Assembly: GCA_030043335.1 (NCBI GenBank) | Contig: JASHXX010000169.1 | Span: forward strand, 1 to 6,875 | Origin: Xanthobacteraceae bacterium | GTDB lineage: Bacteria; Pseudomonadota; Alphaproteobacteria; Rhizobiales; Xanthobacteraceae | Reading direction: 5' to 3' | DNA length: 6,875 bases | Part shown: positions 1 to 6,619 of the stretch, piece after piece | Layout of the letters: each line of letters opens with the position of its first letter | Position numbering within the stretch: the first letter of the stretch is position 1 | Program-made: the position numbers and the translations under genes | The notes under the pieces: model-generated | Database searches by the model: none | What the model was told of the DNA's origin: nothing | The model's input: the letters and a program-made list of their open reading frames with translations, nothing else

Positions 1-72
1 GTGGGCGGCAAGTCGCCGGGCTAGGGCGAAACTAAAAGTCGTCTCGCTCGTTCCCGCCGCTGGGGCCGCGCG

Positions 73-426
73 CTACTTGCCTGCGACCGGCGACACCGGA
101 TGCAGCGCCGGACGGTGATGCTTCTCCTTCACCTTTGCGATCTGCTCCAGCATCTCCTTGAGCGCGTTGATCGCCTCGGTTTCCTCGGCGCTGAGCGGGG
201 CGCGCGGATGGAAGTGCGCCAGCAGCACGATCAACGCGTCGCCGATGCGGCCGAGCTGCTTGCCGTAGGTGGCGACGTCGGAGAGCACCTCTGCCTCGAC
301 CGCGGGCTCGCTCGACTGGCCCATATTGATGTTGACGAGGCCGAACTGGCCGCCGGTCATGAACGCCGTGAACGGATTGATGGACTGCACCACGTCGCCG
401 GACAGCGGAAGCTTGAATGCGGGCAT
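73..426 (-). CDS. Conserved hypothetical protein, 117 aa
   Basis: I do not recognise a function. The ATG at 424-426 is preceded by a good Shine-Dalgarno sequence (AGGAG, six bases away), which fixes the start; the stop is TAG at 73-75. The protein begins MPAFKLPLSGDV and continues with a segment rich in Asn, Phe, Gly and Gln (about residues 15-40). The second half is predicted to be helical: an acidic stretch near residues 40-50, then an amphipathic helix around residues 78-100 (AEETEAINALKEML), and a basic, proline-containing tail. There is no signal peptide, membrane segment or cysteine motif, so it is probably cytoplasmic. The composition reads as a real protein, while the overlapping frames give Arg/Ala-rich shadows. 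It resembles small hypothetical proteins of Rhizobiales as far as I recall. It diverges from the FlgC-like gene and shares a 169-bp intergenic region with it. Confidence 0.75.
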   Translation of the reverse strand: MPAFKLPLSGDVVQSINPFTAFMTGGQFGLVNINMGQSSEPAVEAEVLSDVATYGKQLGRIGDALIVLLAHFHPRAPLSAEETEAINALKEMLEQIAKVKEKHHRPALHPVSPVAGK

Positions 427-432
427 GTGCGG

Positions 433-437
433 CTCCT
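433..437 (-). promoter_or_regulatory. Ribosome binding site of the 117-aa hypothetical gene
   Basis: On the minus strand the sequence reads AGGAG followed by six bases and then ATG. It is close to the ideal anti-Shine-Dalgarno match and spacing, and it decides the start of the gene at 426. Confidence 0.7.
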
Positions 438-535
438 ATTGTTCGCGTCAACGGCTAAACGCTACTCGGGGATCCCGGCGCGCCATCCTATTTGAGGTTG
501 CGCGAGGCGAGGAGGGTTCCACCCTGCCTTCGGTT

Positions 536-549
536 GCTAAAATTTTAGC
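536..549. promoter_or_regulatory. 14-bp perfect palindrome between divergent genes, candidate operator
   Basis: The sequence GCTAAAATTTTAGC is its own reverse complement and forms an AT-rich island in a GC-rich intergenic region. It is flanked by a direct repeat of CGGTTG (531-536 and 549-554). With no loop it cannot fold well as RNA, so a dimeric regulator site is more likely than a terminator. It lies 46 bp before the start of the FlgC-like gene and 109 bp before the divergent gene. TAAAAT inside it could serve as a -10 box in either direction, but no matching -35 is evident. A related half-site, CAACGGCTAAAC, lies at 449-460. No regulator can be named. Confidence 0.4.
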
Positions 550-586
550 GGTTGGCGCAAGCCGTCATTGGCCGCCATGCGCTATC

Positions 587-591
587 GGGAG
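587..591 (+). promoter_or_regulatory. Shine-Dalgarno of the FlgC-like gene
   Basis: GGGAG lies four bases before the ATG at 596. The spacing is slightly short. It supports the start at the conserved rod-family N-terminus rather than any upstream codon in the same frame. Confidence 0.5.
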
Positions 592-595
592 CGGC

Positions 596-1006
596 ATGAG
601 TTCAATCCTGTCGATTGCCGCGTCGGGAATGCTCGCCGCTTCGCAGCGTCTCGAGGTCTCGGCCGAGAACGTCGCCAACGTCAATTCCGACGGGCCGTTG
701 CCGACCGCGACGCCGGCGACCCAGGCGCGATATCCTGCCGCCTATGCTCCGCAGCGGGTCGATCAGGTCGCGACCGCCGGCGGCGGCACGTGCGCGGTCG
801 TCGCCAACGTGCAGCCGAGCCATGTGGCGGCTTATGATCCGACCGCGCCCTATGCCGACCCAAACGGCCAGGTAGCGGCGCCGAACGTCGATCTCACCAA
901 CGAAGCGGTCCAGCAGCTGACCGCCCGCTACGCCTTCGCCTTCAACGCCGACGTGATGCGCGTCTACGCCAAGATGATGCAATCGCTCGTCGACATCACC
1001 AGCTGA
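596..1006 (+). CDS. Orphan FlgC-like flagellar basal-body rod family protein, 136 aa
   Basis: It belongs to the flagellar rod/hook family, whose members build the axial rod between the MS ring and the hook. The N-terminal family block is at residues 1-32 (SILSIAASGMLAASQRLEV, then AENVANVNSDG, matching the usual ANNxAN signature). The C-terminal block covers about residues 98-136 (PNVDLTNEAVQQLTARY, then MMQSLVDI). Between them, AYDPTAPYADPNGQV matches the acidic turn that in FlgC precedes the C-terminal helix. Length fits FlgC (about 134-138 aa). The ATG at 596 is chosen because the family N-terminus begins there and GGGAG sits four bases upstream; the longer open frame from 269 lacks homology and overlaps the divergent gene. 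The usual SYQAN-type motif is replaced by AFAFN. No flagellar genes are adjacent, so this is probably a divergent stand-alone paralogue rather than the motility-locus flgC. Confidence 0.8.
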   Translation: MSSILSIAASGMLAASQRLEVSAENVANVNSDGPLPTATPATQARYPAAYAPQRVDQVATAGGGTCAVVANVQPSHVAAYDPTAPYADPNGQVAAPNVDLTNEAVQQLTARYAFAFNADVMRVYAKMMQSLVDITS

Positions 1007-1009
1007 CGC

Positions 1010-1027
1010 CAGGCGTTCCAGCGCCTG
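1010..1027 (+). terminator. Stem-loop just after the FlgC-like gene
   Basis: CAGGCG (1010-1015) pairs perfectly with CGCCTG (1022-1027) across a six-base loop, three bases after the stop codon. No T-run follows, so it is not a classic intrinsic terminator. It may protect the 3' end of the message or assist termination before the transglycosylase gene. Confidence 0.35.
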
Positions 1028-1130
1028 CCCCGCATCACAGTCACGCCCTCATCGAGTCGCCTGTTCTTGTGGCGGGCCTTCTCGGGCGCGGTGCTGGCTG
1101 CATCGACGCGGCGCCCCTAAGTTGACCCTC

Positions 1131-2048
1131 ATGATCCGTCTGGCCGGATGGCCCCTCGCCTGCGCGCTCGCAACCGCATCCATGGTCGCCGGCAGCGCCG
1201 GTTCCGCGAGCGCGCAGCGGGCGGCGAATCCGCCGGCGGCGGAGAAACCGGCGGAACACCCGGCTGCGCCTCAGCCGCCGACCGCCGACGACATCTGCCG
1301 CGCAGTCGAGGAGGACGCCGCCGAGAACGAGCTGCCGGTCGAGTTCTTCGCCCGCGTGATCTGGCAGGAGAGCCGCTTCAACGCCCGCGCAGTGAGCCGC
1401 AAGGGCGCGCGGGGGATCGCGCAATTCATGCCGCGAACCGCGGACTGGCGTGGGCTCGCCGACCCGTTCGATCCAATCGCGGCGCTTGCCCATTCCGCCG
1501 CCTATCTGCACGAGCTGCGCCAAAAGTTCGGCAATCTCGGCCTCGCCGCCGCCGGCTACAATGCCGGCCCCGGCCGGGTGAGCGAATGGCTTGGCGGCAA
1601 GAGCGCGCTGCCGGGCGAGACCCGCAACTACGTCGCCATCGTCACTGGCTGGACCGCCGACGAATGGGCCTCGCCGACCCCGCCGCAGACCGCGGAAACC
1701 ACGATTCCGCAGGGCGTCCCCTGCACCCGGCTCGCCAATTTGATTCTCTCGCCGAAGCAAGAGGCGCAGCGCATCGCGGCCTATGTGCCGCGCTGGGGCG
1801 CGCAGCTCACCGCCAACTGGTCGGAGAGCCGCGCCTGGGCGACCTATCGCACGCTGCAGAAGCAATACGCCGCGCTCCTCGGCGACCGCGAGCCGATCGT
1901 GGTGCACGCGCGCATGCCCGGCATGGGCATGGCGACGCGCACCATCATCCGCATCGGCGACGACGATCGCCACTATCTGGTCAAGCTCTGCGACAAACTC
2001 ATCGCCGCCGGCGGCGCCTGCGTGGTGCTCCCGAACAATCGGGGATGA
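1131..2048 (+). CDS. Secreted lytic transglycosylase (SLT family) with SPOR-like C-terminal tail, 305 aa
   Basis: It cleaves the MurNAc-GlcNAc bond of peptidoglycan, leaving 1,6-anhydromuramyl ends, and should act in the periplasm. Residues 1-28 form a signal peptide (hydrophobic core, then AGSASA before Gln29). A Pro/Ala-rich linker runs to about residue 50. The SLT domain spans about residues 54-170: WQESRFN carries the catalytic Glu80, [10 protein letters not shown] (92-101) is the conserved Gly-Gln-Met/Phe-Pro motif, and [11 protein letters not shown] (140-150) is the family signature. The tail (about 267-305, with RIGDDD and Cys287/Cys297 in [14 protein letters not shown]) resembles a SPOR-type peptidoglycan-binding fold, which is an inference. 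ATG 1131 is preferred because it gives a normal signal peptide; an in-frame TTG at 1122 adds only three residues. No clear Shine-Dalgarno sequence is visible. It follows the FlgC-like gene by 124 bp and may be transcribed separately. Confidence 0.88.
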   Translation: MIRLAGWPLACALATASMVAGSAGSASAQRAANPPAAEKPAEHPAAPQPPTADDICRAVEEDAAENELPVEFFARVIWQESRFNARAVSRKGARGIAQFMPRTADWRGLADPFDPIAALAHSAAYLHELRQKFGNLGLAAAGYNAGPGRVSEWLGGKSALPGETRNYVAIVTGWTADEWASPTPPQTAETTIPQGVPCTRLANLILSPKQEAQRIAAYVPRWGAQLTANWSESRAWATYRTLQKQYAALLGDREPIVVHARMPGMGMATRTIIRIGDDDRHYLVKLCDKLIAAGGACVVLPNNRG

Positions 2049-2054
2049 GCTTCA

Positions 2055-2070
2055 CGCGGCGGATTCCGCG
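2055..2070. terminator. Weak hairpin between convergent genes
   Basis: CGCGG (2055-2059) and CCGCG (2066-2070) form a five-base stem with a six-base loop in the 24-bp gap between the transglycosylase and the convergent membrane-protein gene. The position suits a shared terminator, but the stem is short and no T-run follows on either strand. Confidence 0.25.
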
Positions 2071-2072
2071 AA

Positions 2073-2318
2073 CTAGCGCGCAATCTCGAGGAAGAAGGCG
2101 ACATTCAGTCCGGCGCCGACGACGGCGAGTAACGCCGCGACCACGAGCGATTGCCCATTCCACGCGAACGTCAGCGCCGGCAGAACGAACGCGCCGAGGA
2201 TGAGCGTCGCCGGTGCGATCGCGACCCACTCCATGCCGTCGCCCTTGGGATTCGCGCGCTGGCCGATATAGATCCAGGAATAGAGCCAGAACGCGACCTG
2301 CGCGCCGGCAAGCGCCAA
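2073..2318 (-). CDS. Small three-helix membrane protein, 5' end uncertain (probable frameshift)
   Basis: The function is not recognised. The 81-aa reading has three hydrophobic segments: about residues 1-19 (LAGAQVAFWLYSWIYIG), 32-52 (VAIAPATLILGAFVLPAL) and 57-78 (SLVVAALLAVVGAGLNVAFF). A hydrophilic loop between the first two contains RANPKGDGMEW. Such proteins sit in the inner membrane, and this loop recalls small rhizobial membrane proteins. The only in-frame start before a stop at 2343-2345 is a TTG at 2316-2318 with no well-spaced Shine-Dalgarno sequence, and it would begin inside the first membrane helix. An ATG at 2369-2371 in the neighbouring frame starts MKLRAINAISP and would join this frame if one base were added to the GGG run near 2334-2336, giving about 99 aa. 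So this is either a frameshifted gene, a sequencing error, or a genuinely short TTG-started protein. It converges on the transglycosylase and diverges from fumarase. Confidence 0.55.
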   Translation of the reverse strand: MALAGAQVAFWLYSWIYIGQRANPKGDGMEWVAIAPATLILGAFVLPALTFAWNGQSLVVAALLAVVGAGLNVAFFLEIAR

Positions 2319-2420
2319 GACGATCGGCCGTAGTCCCTTGGGCTAATGGCGTTGATCGCGCGGAGCTTCATGAACGAGCCCGATCGTGTAAGATCACAGT
2401 TAAAATGAACTCCGCTCATA

Positions 2421-2438
2421 TTACTGACATGCAAGTGA
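2421..2438. promoter_or_regulatory. Imperfect inverted repeat before fumA, candidate operator
   Basis: TTACT (2421-2425) and AGTGA (2434-2438) are inverted with one mismatch across eight bases whose centre is the palindrome CATG. The inner core reads ACT-N2-CATG-N2-AGT. The layout resembles binding sites of winged-helix regulators such as MarR or HxlR families, but this is inference and no regulator gene is nearby. It ends ten bases before the fumarase start, so a bound protein would block transcription or early elongation. Confidence 0.3.
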
Positions 2439-2447
2439 ACATTTCAC
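2435..2447 (+). promoter_or_regulatory. Small hairpin abutting the fumA start codon
   Basis: GTGAA (2435-2439) and TTCAC (2443-2447) pair perfectly around the three-base loop CAT and end immediately before the ATG at 2448. The place where a Shine-Dalgarno sequence should be is taken up by this stem. AAGTGA, the only weak candidate, is partly inside it. It could affect initiation, or the dyad may simply extend the operator-like element that overlaps it. Confidence 0.3.
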
Positions 2448-4106
<1,659 letters not shown>

Positions 4107-4115
4107 CGTCGTTCT

Positions 4116-4129
4116 CGGGCTCGCCCCCG
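4116..4129. terminator. Weak GC hairpin downstream of fumA
   Basis: CGGG (4116-4119) pairs with CCCG (4126-4129) across six bases, between the convergent ends of fumarase and the zinc-ribbon gene. A short A-run (4131-4134) follows on the plus strand, which gives T's before the stem, not after it, on the minus strand. It may be a minor shared terminator; the evidence is positional. Confidence 0.2.
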
Positions 4130-4140
4130 GAAAAGACGCG

Positions 4141-4377
4141 CTAAGCCGCTTCGGCGCTCTTGATCTTCGGCGTCTGGCCGTCGCGGCGCACGGTGGTACG
4201 GATGAGTTCGGTGCCGCAGCTGCGGCAGGCATAGACGCTGTCTTCAAGCTCGGTGGTGATCGGGCGGCGGGCCTGGAACGCCATCCGGCCGGCACAGACC
4301 GGGCAGGGCATCATCAGCGACGGCAGACTTGATGGCGGAGCGATCGTTTGGTGACGCATTGGTGGCCGGCGGTTCAC
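4141..4377 (-). CDS. Small zinc-ribbon protein, 78 aa, function unknown
   Basis: Two CxxC knuckles are 22 residues apart: Cys25/Cys28 (MPCPVCAGRM) and Cys51/Cys54 (YACRSCGTEL). This is the layout of a treble-clef or zinc-ribbon fold that binds one zinc. The N-terminus is short and Pro/Ser-rich, and the tail is basic (VRRDGQTPKIK). No catalytic domain is attached. Family members of this type are conserved hypotheticals; a nucleic-acid or protein-binding role is only a guess. The start is ambiguous. GTG at 4375-4377 has GGGAG 11 bases upstream, while ATG at 4357-4359 (72 aa, MRHQTIAPP) has no Shine-Dalgarno. A TTGACT -35-like box on the minus strand (4414 to 4409) overlaps a GANTC site, the CcrM methylation target in alphaproteobacteria, but the -10 partner is poor. 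It converges with fumarase. Confidence 0.75.
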   Translation of the reverse strand: MNRRPPMRHQTIAPPSSLPSLMMPCPVCAGRMAFQARRPITTELEDSVYACRSCGTELIRTTVRRDGQTPKIKSAEAA

Positions 4378-4420
4378 ATTTTTGCAATCTCCCGCCTCTG
4401 TAACGCCGAGTCAATGATTT

Positions 4421-4507
4421 TTGTGCGTCGCACACAGCGACGTGCTGCGTTGCCAGAAGTGCATGCGGGAAACCCGGTTTGACGGGGACCGTGAGCCTAG
4501 GGGGTGA
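4421..4507 (+). CDS. Candidate 28-aa microprotein with CxxH and CxxC motifs
   Basis: This frame opens with TTG at 4421 and stops with TGA at 4505. It encodes Cys2-Val-Ala-His5, then LRCQKCMRETRF with Cys11 and Cys14, and ends DGDREPRG. The CxxH plus CxxC pattern could bind a metal, and the codons are ordinary for this genome. Against it, the start is TTG without a clear Shine-Dalgarno sequence, and a stop at 4415-4417 prevents extension. A competing frame from ATG 4414 gives a 22-residue Arg-rich peptide ending at 4482. A strong plus-strand terminator 21 bases downstream suggests the strand is transcribed. It could equally be the decayed 3' end of a longer gene or a non-coding RNA. Confidence 0.25.
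   Translation: MCVAHSDVLRCQKCMRETRFDGDREPRG
4423..4445 (+). other. Stem-loop that is stronger as plus-strand RNA
   Basis: CGTCGC (4426-4431) pairs perfectly with GCGACG (4437-4442) around ACACA. On the plus strand the stem extends by two G-U wobbles and a G-C pair (4423-4425 with 4443-4445). On the minus strand those wobbles become C-A mismatches. This asymmetry slightly favours a structured plus-strand RNA. Confidence 0.35.
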
Positions 4508-4520
4508 CCGGGGGTGACCG
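4501..4520. repeat. Two perfect tandem copies of a 10-bp unit
   Basis: GGGGTGACCG occurs twice back to back. A partial relative, GGGGACCGTG, lies at 4484-4493, and GACCGTG recurs at 4516-4522, so the element GACCG appears three times in 34 bp. The unit does not match any repeat family I know. The function, if any, is unclear. Confidence 0.6.
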
Positions 4521-4527
4521 TGGCTGG

Positions 4528-4558
4528 CGCCGTCTCGGGCCAATGACGGCGGCTTTTT
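4528..4558 (+). terminator. Intrinsic terminator on the plus strand
   Basis: CGCCGTC (4528-4534) pairs perfectly with GACGGCG (4545-4551) across a ten-base loop, and five T's follow at 4554-4558. This is the best intrinsic terminator in the window. Its orientation does not serve either neighbour on the minus strand: for pncA, ending at 4569, the run would be A's upstream of the stem. It must end a plus-strand transcript that starts within or before the 4378-4527 gap, or limit read-through from fumarase into antisense of pncA. Confidence 0.6.
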
Positions 4559-4568
4559 GCGTATGGCT

Positions 4569-5207
4569 CTAGGCGGCCGCGAGCGCCGAAATGCAGGCGA
4601 CACCGCAGGCGGCCAGACTCGCGCGCGTTAGCGCTATCGAGCCCTCTATATCGATGCCGCGGCAGGCGTCCTCGACAACGAAGACCTCGAAACCCTCGCG
4701 CCGGGCATCCTCGGCCGAATAGCGCACGCAGAAATCGAAGGCGAGGCCGGCGAGGAAGATCCGCGAAAAGCCGCGCTCGCGCAGATAGCCGACGAGGCCG
4801 GTCGGCGTCGTGCGGTCATTCTCATAGAACGCCGAGTAGGAATCGATTGCACGGTCCATGCCTTTGCGCACCACGAGCGCGGCATGCAGGACTTGCAGCG
4901 CAGGATGGAACGCGGCGCCGGGCGTGCCTTGCACGCAATGGTCGGGCCAGAGCACCTGCGGCCCATAGGGCGCTGTAATGGTCTCGAACGGCTTCTTGTC
5001 CGGATGCGTCGAGGCAAAAGAGAAGTGGCCGGCAGGATGCCAATCCTGCGTCAGCACCACGTGGCGAAAGCGGGCGGCCAGGCGATTGATGATCGGCACG
5101 ACCTCATCGCCCCGCGGCACCGCGAGCGCGCCGCCGGGACAAAAATCGTTCTGCACGTCGACGACGATCAGGACATCGTCGCCGTCGATGGTCGCGCCTG
5201 CGCTCAT
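4569..5207 (-). CDS. pncA: Nicotinamidase (nicotinamide deamidase), 212 aa
   Basis: It hydrolyses nicotinamide to nicotinate and ammonia (EC 3.5.1.19) in the cytoplasm, the first step of Preiss-Handler NAD salvage. It is a cysteine-hydrolase of the isochorismatase-like fold. The catalytic triad is complete: Asp17 in VVDVQNDFCPGGAL, Lys115 in VVRKGMD, and Cys160 in LAFDFCV. The metal site is also complete: Asp55 and His57 in TQDWHP, and His90 in LWPDHCVQGT. The length equals that of E. coli PncA (about 213 aa). The position before Phe159-Cys160 reads FD where the common form is TD, a tolerated variation in the family as far as I know. The start ATG lies only eight bases after the pncB stop, so the two genes form an operon, with pncB first. 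The Shine-Dalgarno sequence is weak, which suits translational coupling to pncB. Confidence 0.95.
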   Translation of the reverse strand: MSAGATIDGDDVLIVVDVQNDFCPGGALAVPRGDEVVPIINRLAARFRHVVLTQDWHPAGHFSFASTHPDKKPFETITAPYGPQVLWPDHCVQGTPGAAFHPALQVLHAALVVRKGMDRAIDSYSAFYENDRTTPTGLVGYLRERGFSRIFLAGLAFDFCVRYSAEDARREGFEVFVVEDACRGIDIEGSIALTRASLAACGVACISALAAA

Positions 5208-5215
5208 GCTCGCAT

Positions 5216-6574
5216 CTATGGCCGCGGCTGCTGCAGCGCCAAGCGGCGATCAACCTCCGCGGCAAGCTGTTTGAGTTCGTCGGCAACCTCGACCGGATAG
5301 GTCGTGCCCGCCTCGAGCCGGCGCAAGGGCTCCGGCAGCCTTTCGAGTTCACGCGCGGCGCGGCGTCTCACCTCGACGAGCGACGGTGCCGGCCGCAACC
5401 TGCGGCCGTTCTGCACGACAAGCTCGATGAGCGGCTCGCCGGCGTGCCCGCGACCCTCCAGCGCGAGCACGTCGCCGGCCATGCGGCCGTCGGCGCCGTA
5501 ACGCCGCCACACCTGCTTGCGGCCCGGCCAGGTCGCTTTCTTCGCCGAGCGCTTGCGGCGGGCGAGCCCCGCGTATTCCTGCATTTTATAAACGCTGTCG
5601 AGATTGGGCACGTCGGCGGAGGTGGTCAGGCTGGTGCCGATGCCGAGTCCGTCGATCGGCGCATTCGCCTCCGCAAAGGCGACGAGCGAGTCCTCGTCGA
5701 GCCCGCCGCTGGCAAAGATCGTCAGCTCGCCAAGGCCGCCGGCGTCGAGGATTTTTCGCACGCTCTTCGACAGCGCGACGAGATCGCCGCTGTCGAGACG
5801 CACGCCGCGGATCGCGATCCCCGCCGCCTTCAGCCTCGGCGCGAGCGCGACCACTTTGCGCGCGGCAGCTTCGGTGTCGTAGGTGTCGATCAGCAGCACC
5901 AGATTGTCCGGCCGCGACTGGGCAAATGCGGCGAAGGCCGCGGTCTCGTCGTCGAACGCCTCGATGAAGGAATGCGCCATGGTGCCGTAAAGCGGGATGC
6001 CGAATTCGCGCCCTGCGCTAACGGTTGCTGTGCCGGCGAAGCCGGCGATGTAACTCGCGCGCGCCGCCATCGTTCCCGCCTCGGCGCCGTGGGCGCGCCG
6101 CATGCCGAAATCGACCAGCGCTTTGTCCGGCGCCGCCAGCACCATGCGCGCCGCCTTCGCGGCAATCAGCGTCTGAAAATGCAGGATGTTGATCAGGCGT
6201 GACTCGGCGAATTGCGCCTGCGGCAACGGCGCGGTCACGCGAAGGATGGGCTCGTTGGCGAAGAACGTGGTGCCCTCGGGCATGGCGTGGACGTCGCCGC
6301 TGAAGCGGAAGTCGGCGAGATAGTCGAGGAGGTTCTGCCGGAAGCGGCCGGTGCTCTTGAGCCAGGCGATCTCAGCGGCGGAGAAGCGCAGGTTTTCCAG
6401 ATAGTCGAGCGCCTGCTCGAGCCCGGCGGCGAGGAGAAAGCCGCGGCGGGCAGGCAGCGTCCGGACGAAAAACTCAAACACCGCGGTCCTGGTCTCGTCA
6501 TGGTCGAGATACGCCTGGACCATGTTGAGCTGATAAAGATCCGTCAGCAGCGCGCTCACGCGCTCCGTTGTCAT
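5216..6574 (-). CDS. pncB: Nicotinate phosphoribosyltransferase, 452 aa
   Basis: It joins nicotinate to PRPP with ATP hydrolysis, giving nicotinate mononucleotide (EC 6.3.4.21), the committed step of NAD salvage from nicotinate. Family motifs in order: LTDLYQLNM (10-18), VFEFFVR (32-38), SRLINILHFQTLIAAKAAR (125-143), DFGMRRAHG (155-163), and GTMAHSFIEAF (197-207), with His201 the expected phospho-histidine. RLDSGDL (259-265) is the PRPP-side acidic motif, followed by FASGGLDE (287-294) and GIGTSLTTS (311-319). The C-terminus is basic and charged. GGGGAG lies six bases before the ATG at 6574, which makes the start secure. It is the first gene of a pncB-pncA operon. Two dyads upstream (6599-6609 and 6620-6636) are candidate operators; one overlaps a TATCAT -10-like sequence. 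Confidence 0.96.
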   Translation of the reverse strand: MTTERVSALLTDLYQLNMVQAYLDHDETRTAVFEFFVRTLPARRGFLLAAGLEQALDYLENLRFSAAEIAWLKSTGRFRQNLLDYLADFRFSGDVHAMPEGTTFFANEPILRVTAPLPQAQFAESRLINILHFQTLIAAKAARMVLAAPDKALVDFGMRRAHGAEAGTMAARASYIAGFAGTATVSAGREFGIPLYGTMAHSFIEAFDDETAAFAAFAQSRPDNLVLLIDTYDTEAAARKVVALAPRLKAAGIAIRGVRLDSGDLVALSKSVRKILDAGGLGELTIFASGGLDEDSLVAFAEANAPIDGLGIGTSLTTSADVPNLDSVYKMQEYAGLARRKRSAKKATWPGRKQVWRRYGADGRMAGDVLALEGRGHAGEPLIELVVQNGRRLRPAPSLVEVRRRAARELERLPEPLRRLEAGTTYPVEVADELKQLAAEVDRRLALQQPRP

Positions 6575-6580
6575 GGTTCA

Positions 6581-6586
6581 CTCCCC
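6581..6586 (-). promoter_or_regulatory. Ribosome binding site of pncB
   Basis: GGGGAG on the minus strand is followed by six bases and ATG at 6574. It is the strongest Shine-Dalgarno match to an annotated gene in the window apart from that of the 117-aa hypothetical. Confidence 0.75.
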
Positions 6587-6598
6587 GCACGGTGACGC

Positions 6599-6609
6599 GC
6601 TCATTGAGC
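6599..6609. promoter_or_regulatory. 11-bp palindrome in the pncB leader
   Basis: GCTCA and TGAGC are inverted around a single T. TGAGC is then repeated directly once more (6610-6614 with its neighbours reading TGAGC-TGAGCC). It lies 25-35 bases before the pncB start, within the expected 5' untranslated region or early promoter. It is a possible regulator site. Confidence 0.3.
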
Positions 6610-6619
6610 TGAGCCACAT

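Noticed and set aside
1..24. Possible tail of a gene entering from the left (frame 1 reads VGGKSPG then TAG)
   Set aside because: Eight codons are too few to support a gene, and other frames are equally open.
13..29. TCGCC/GGCGA hairpin as a terminator at the left edge
   Set aside because: Five-base stem with no T-run after it on either strand.
269..595. N-terminal extension of the FlgC-like reading frame back to 269
   Set aside because: The extension is antisense to the 117-aa gene, has no family similarity, and the conserved rod N-terminus with a Shine-Dalgarno sequence begins at 596.
1122..1130. TTG at 1122 as the transglycosylase start
   Set aside because: It adds three residues to the signal peptide without a better ribosome site; ATG at 1131 is simpler.
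1041..1973. Long minus-strand open frame (310 codons) across the transglycosylase
   Set aside because: It is an Arg/Ala/Gly-rich shadow of a gene with intact catalytic motifs, typical of high-GC DNA.
1148..2203. Long plus-strand open frame (351 codons) overlapping the transglycosylase
   Set aside because: Extreme Arg content and no motif; it is the +1/+2 shadow of the real gene.
4467..4523. G-quadruplex
   Set aside because: Only three runs of four or more G's, with a 12-base gap between the first two; a fourth tract of equal length is missing.
4378..4568. tRNA, 4.5S or 6S RNA in the gap
   Set aside because: No cloverleaf, T-loop sequence, SRP tetraloop domain or long bulged duplex between the two ends can be drawn.
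5444..6202. Plus-strand open frame (252 codons) antisense to pncB
   Set aside because: It is a shadow of pncB, whose motifs are complete.
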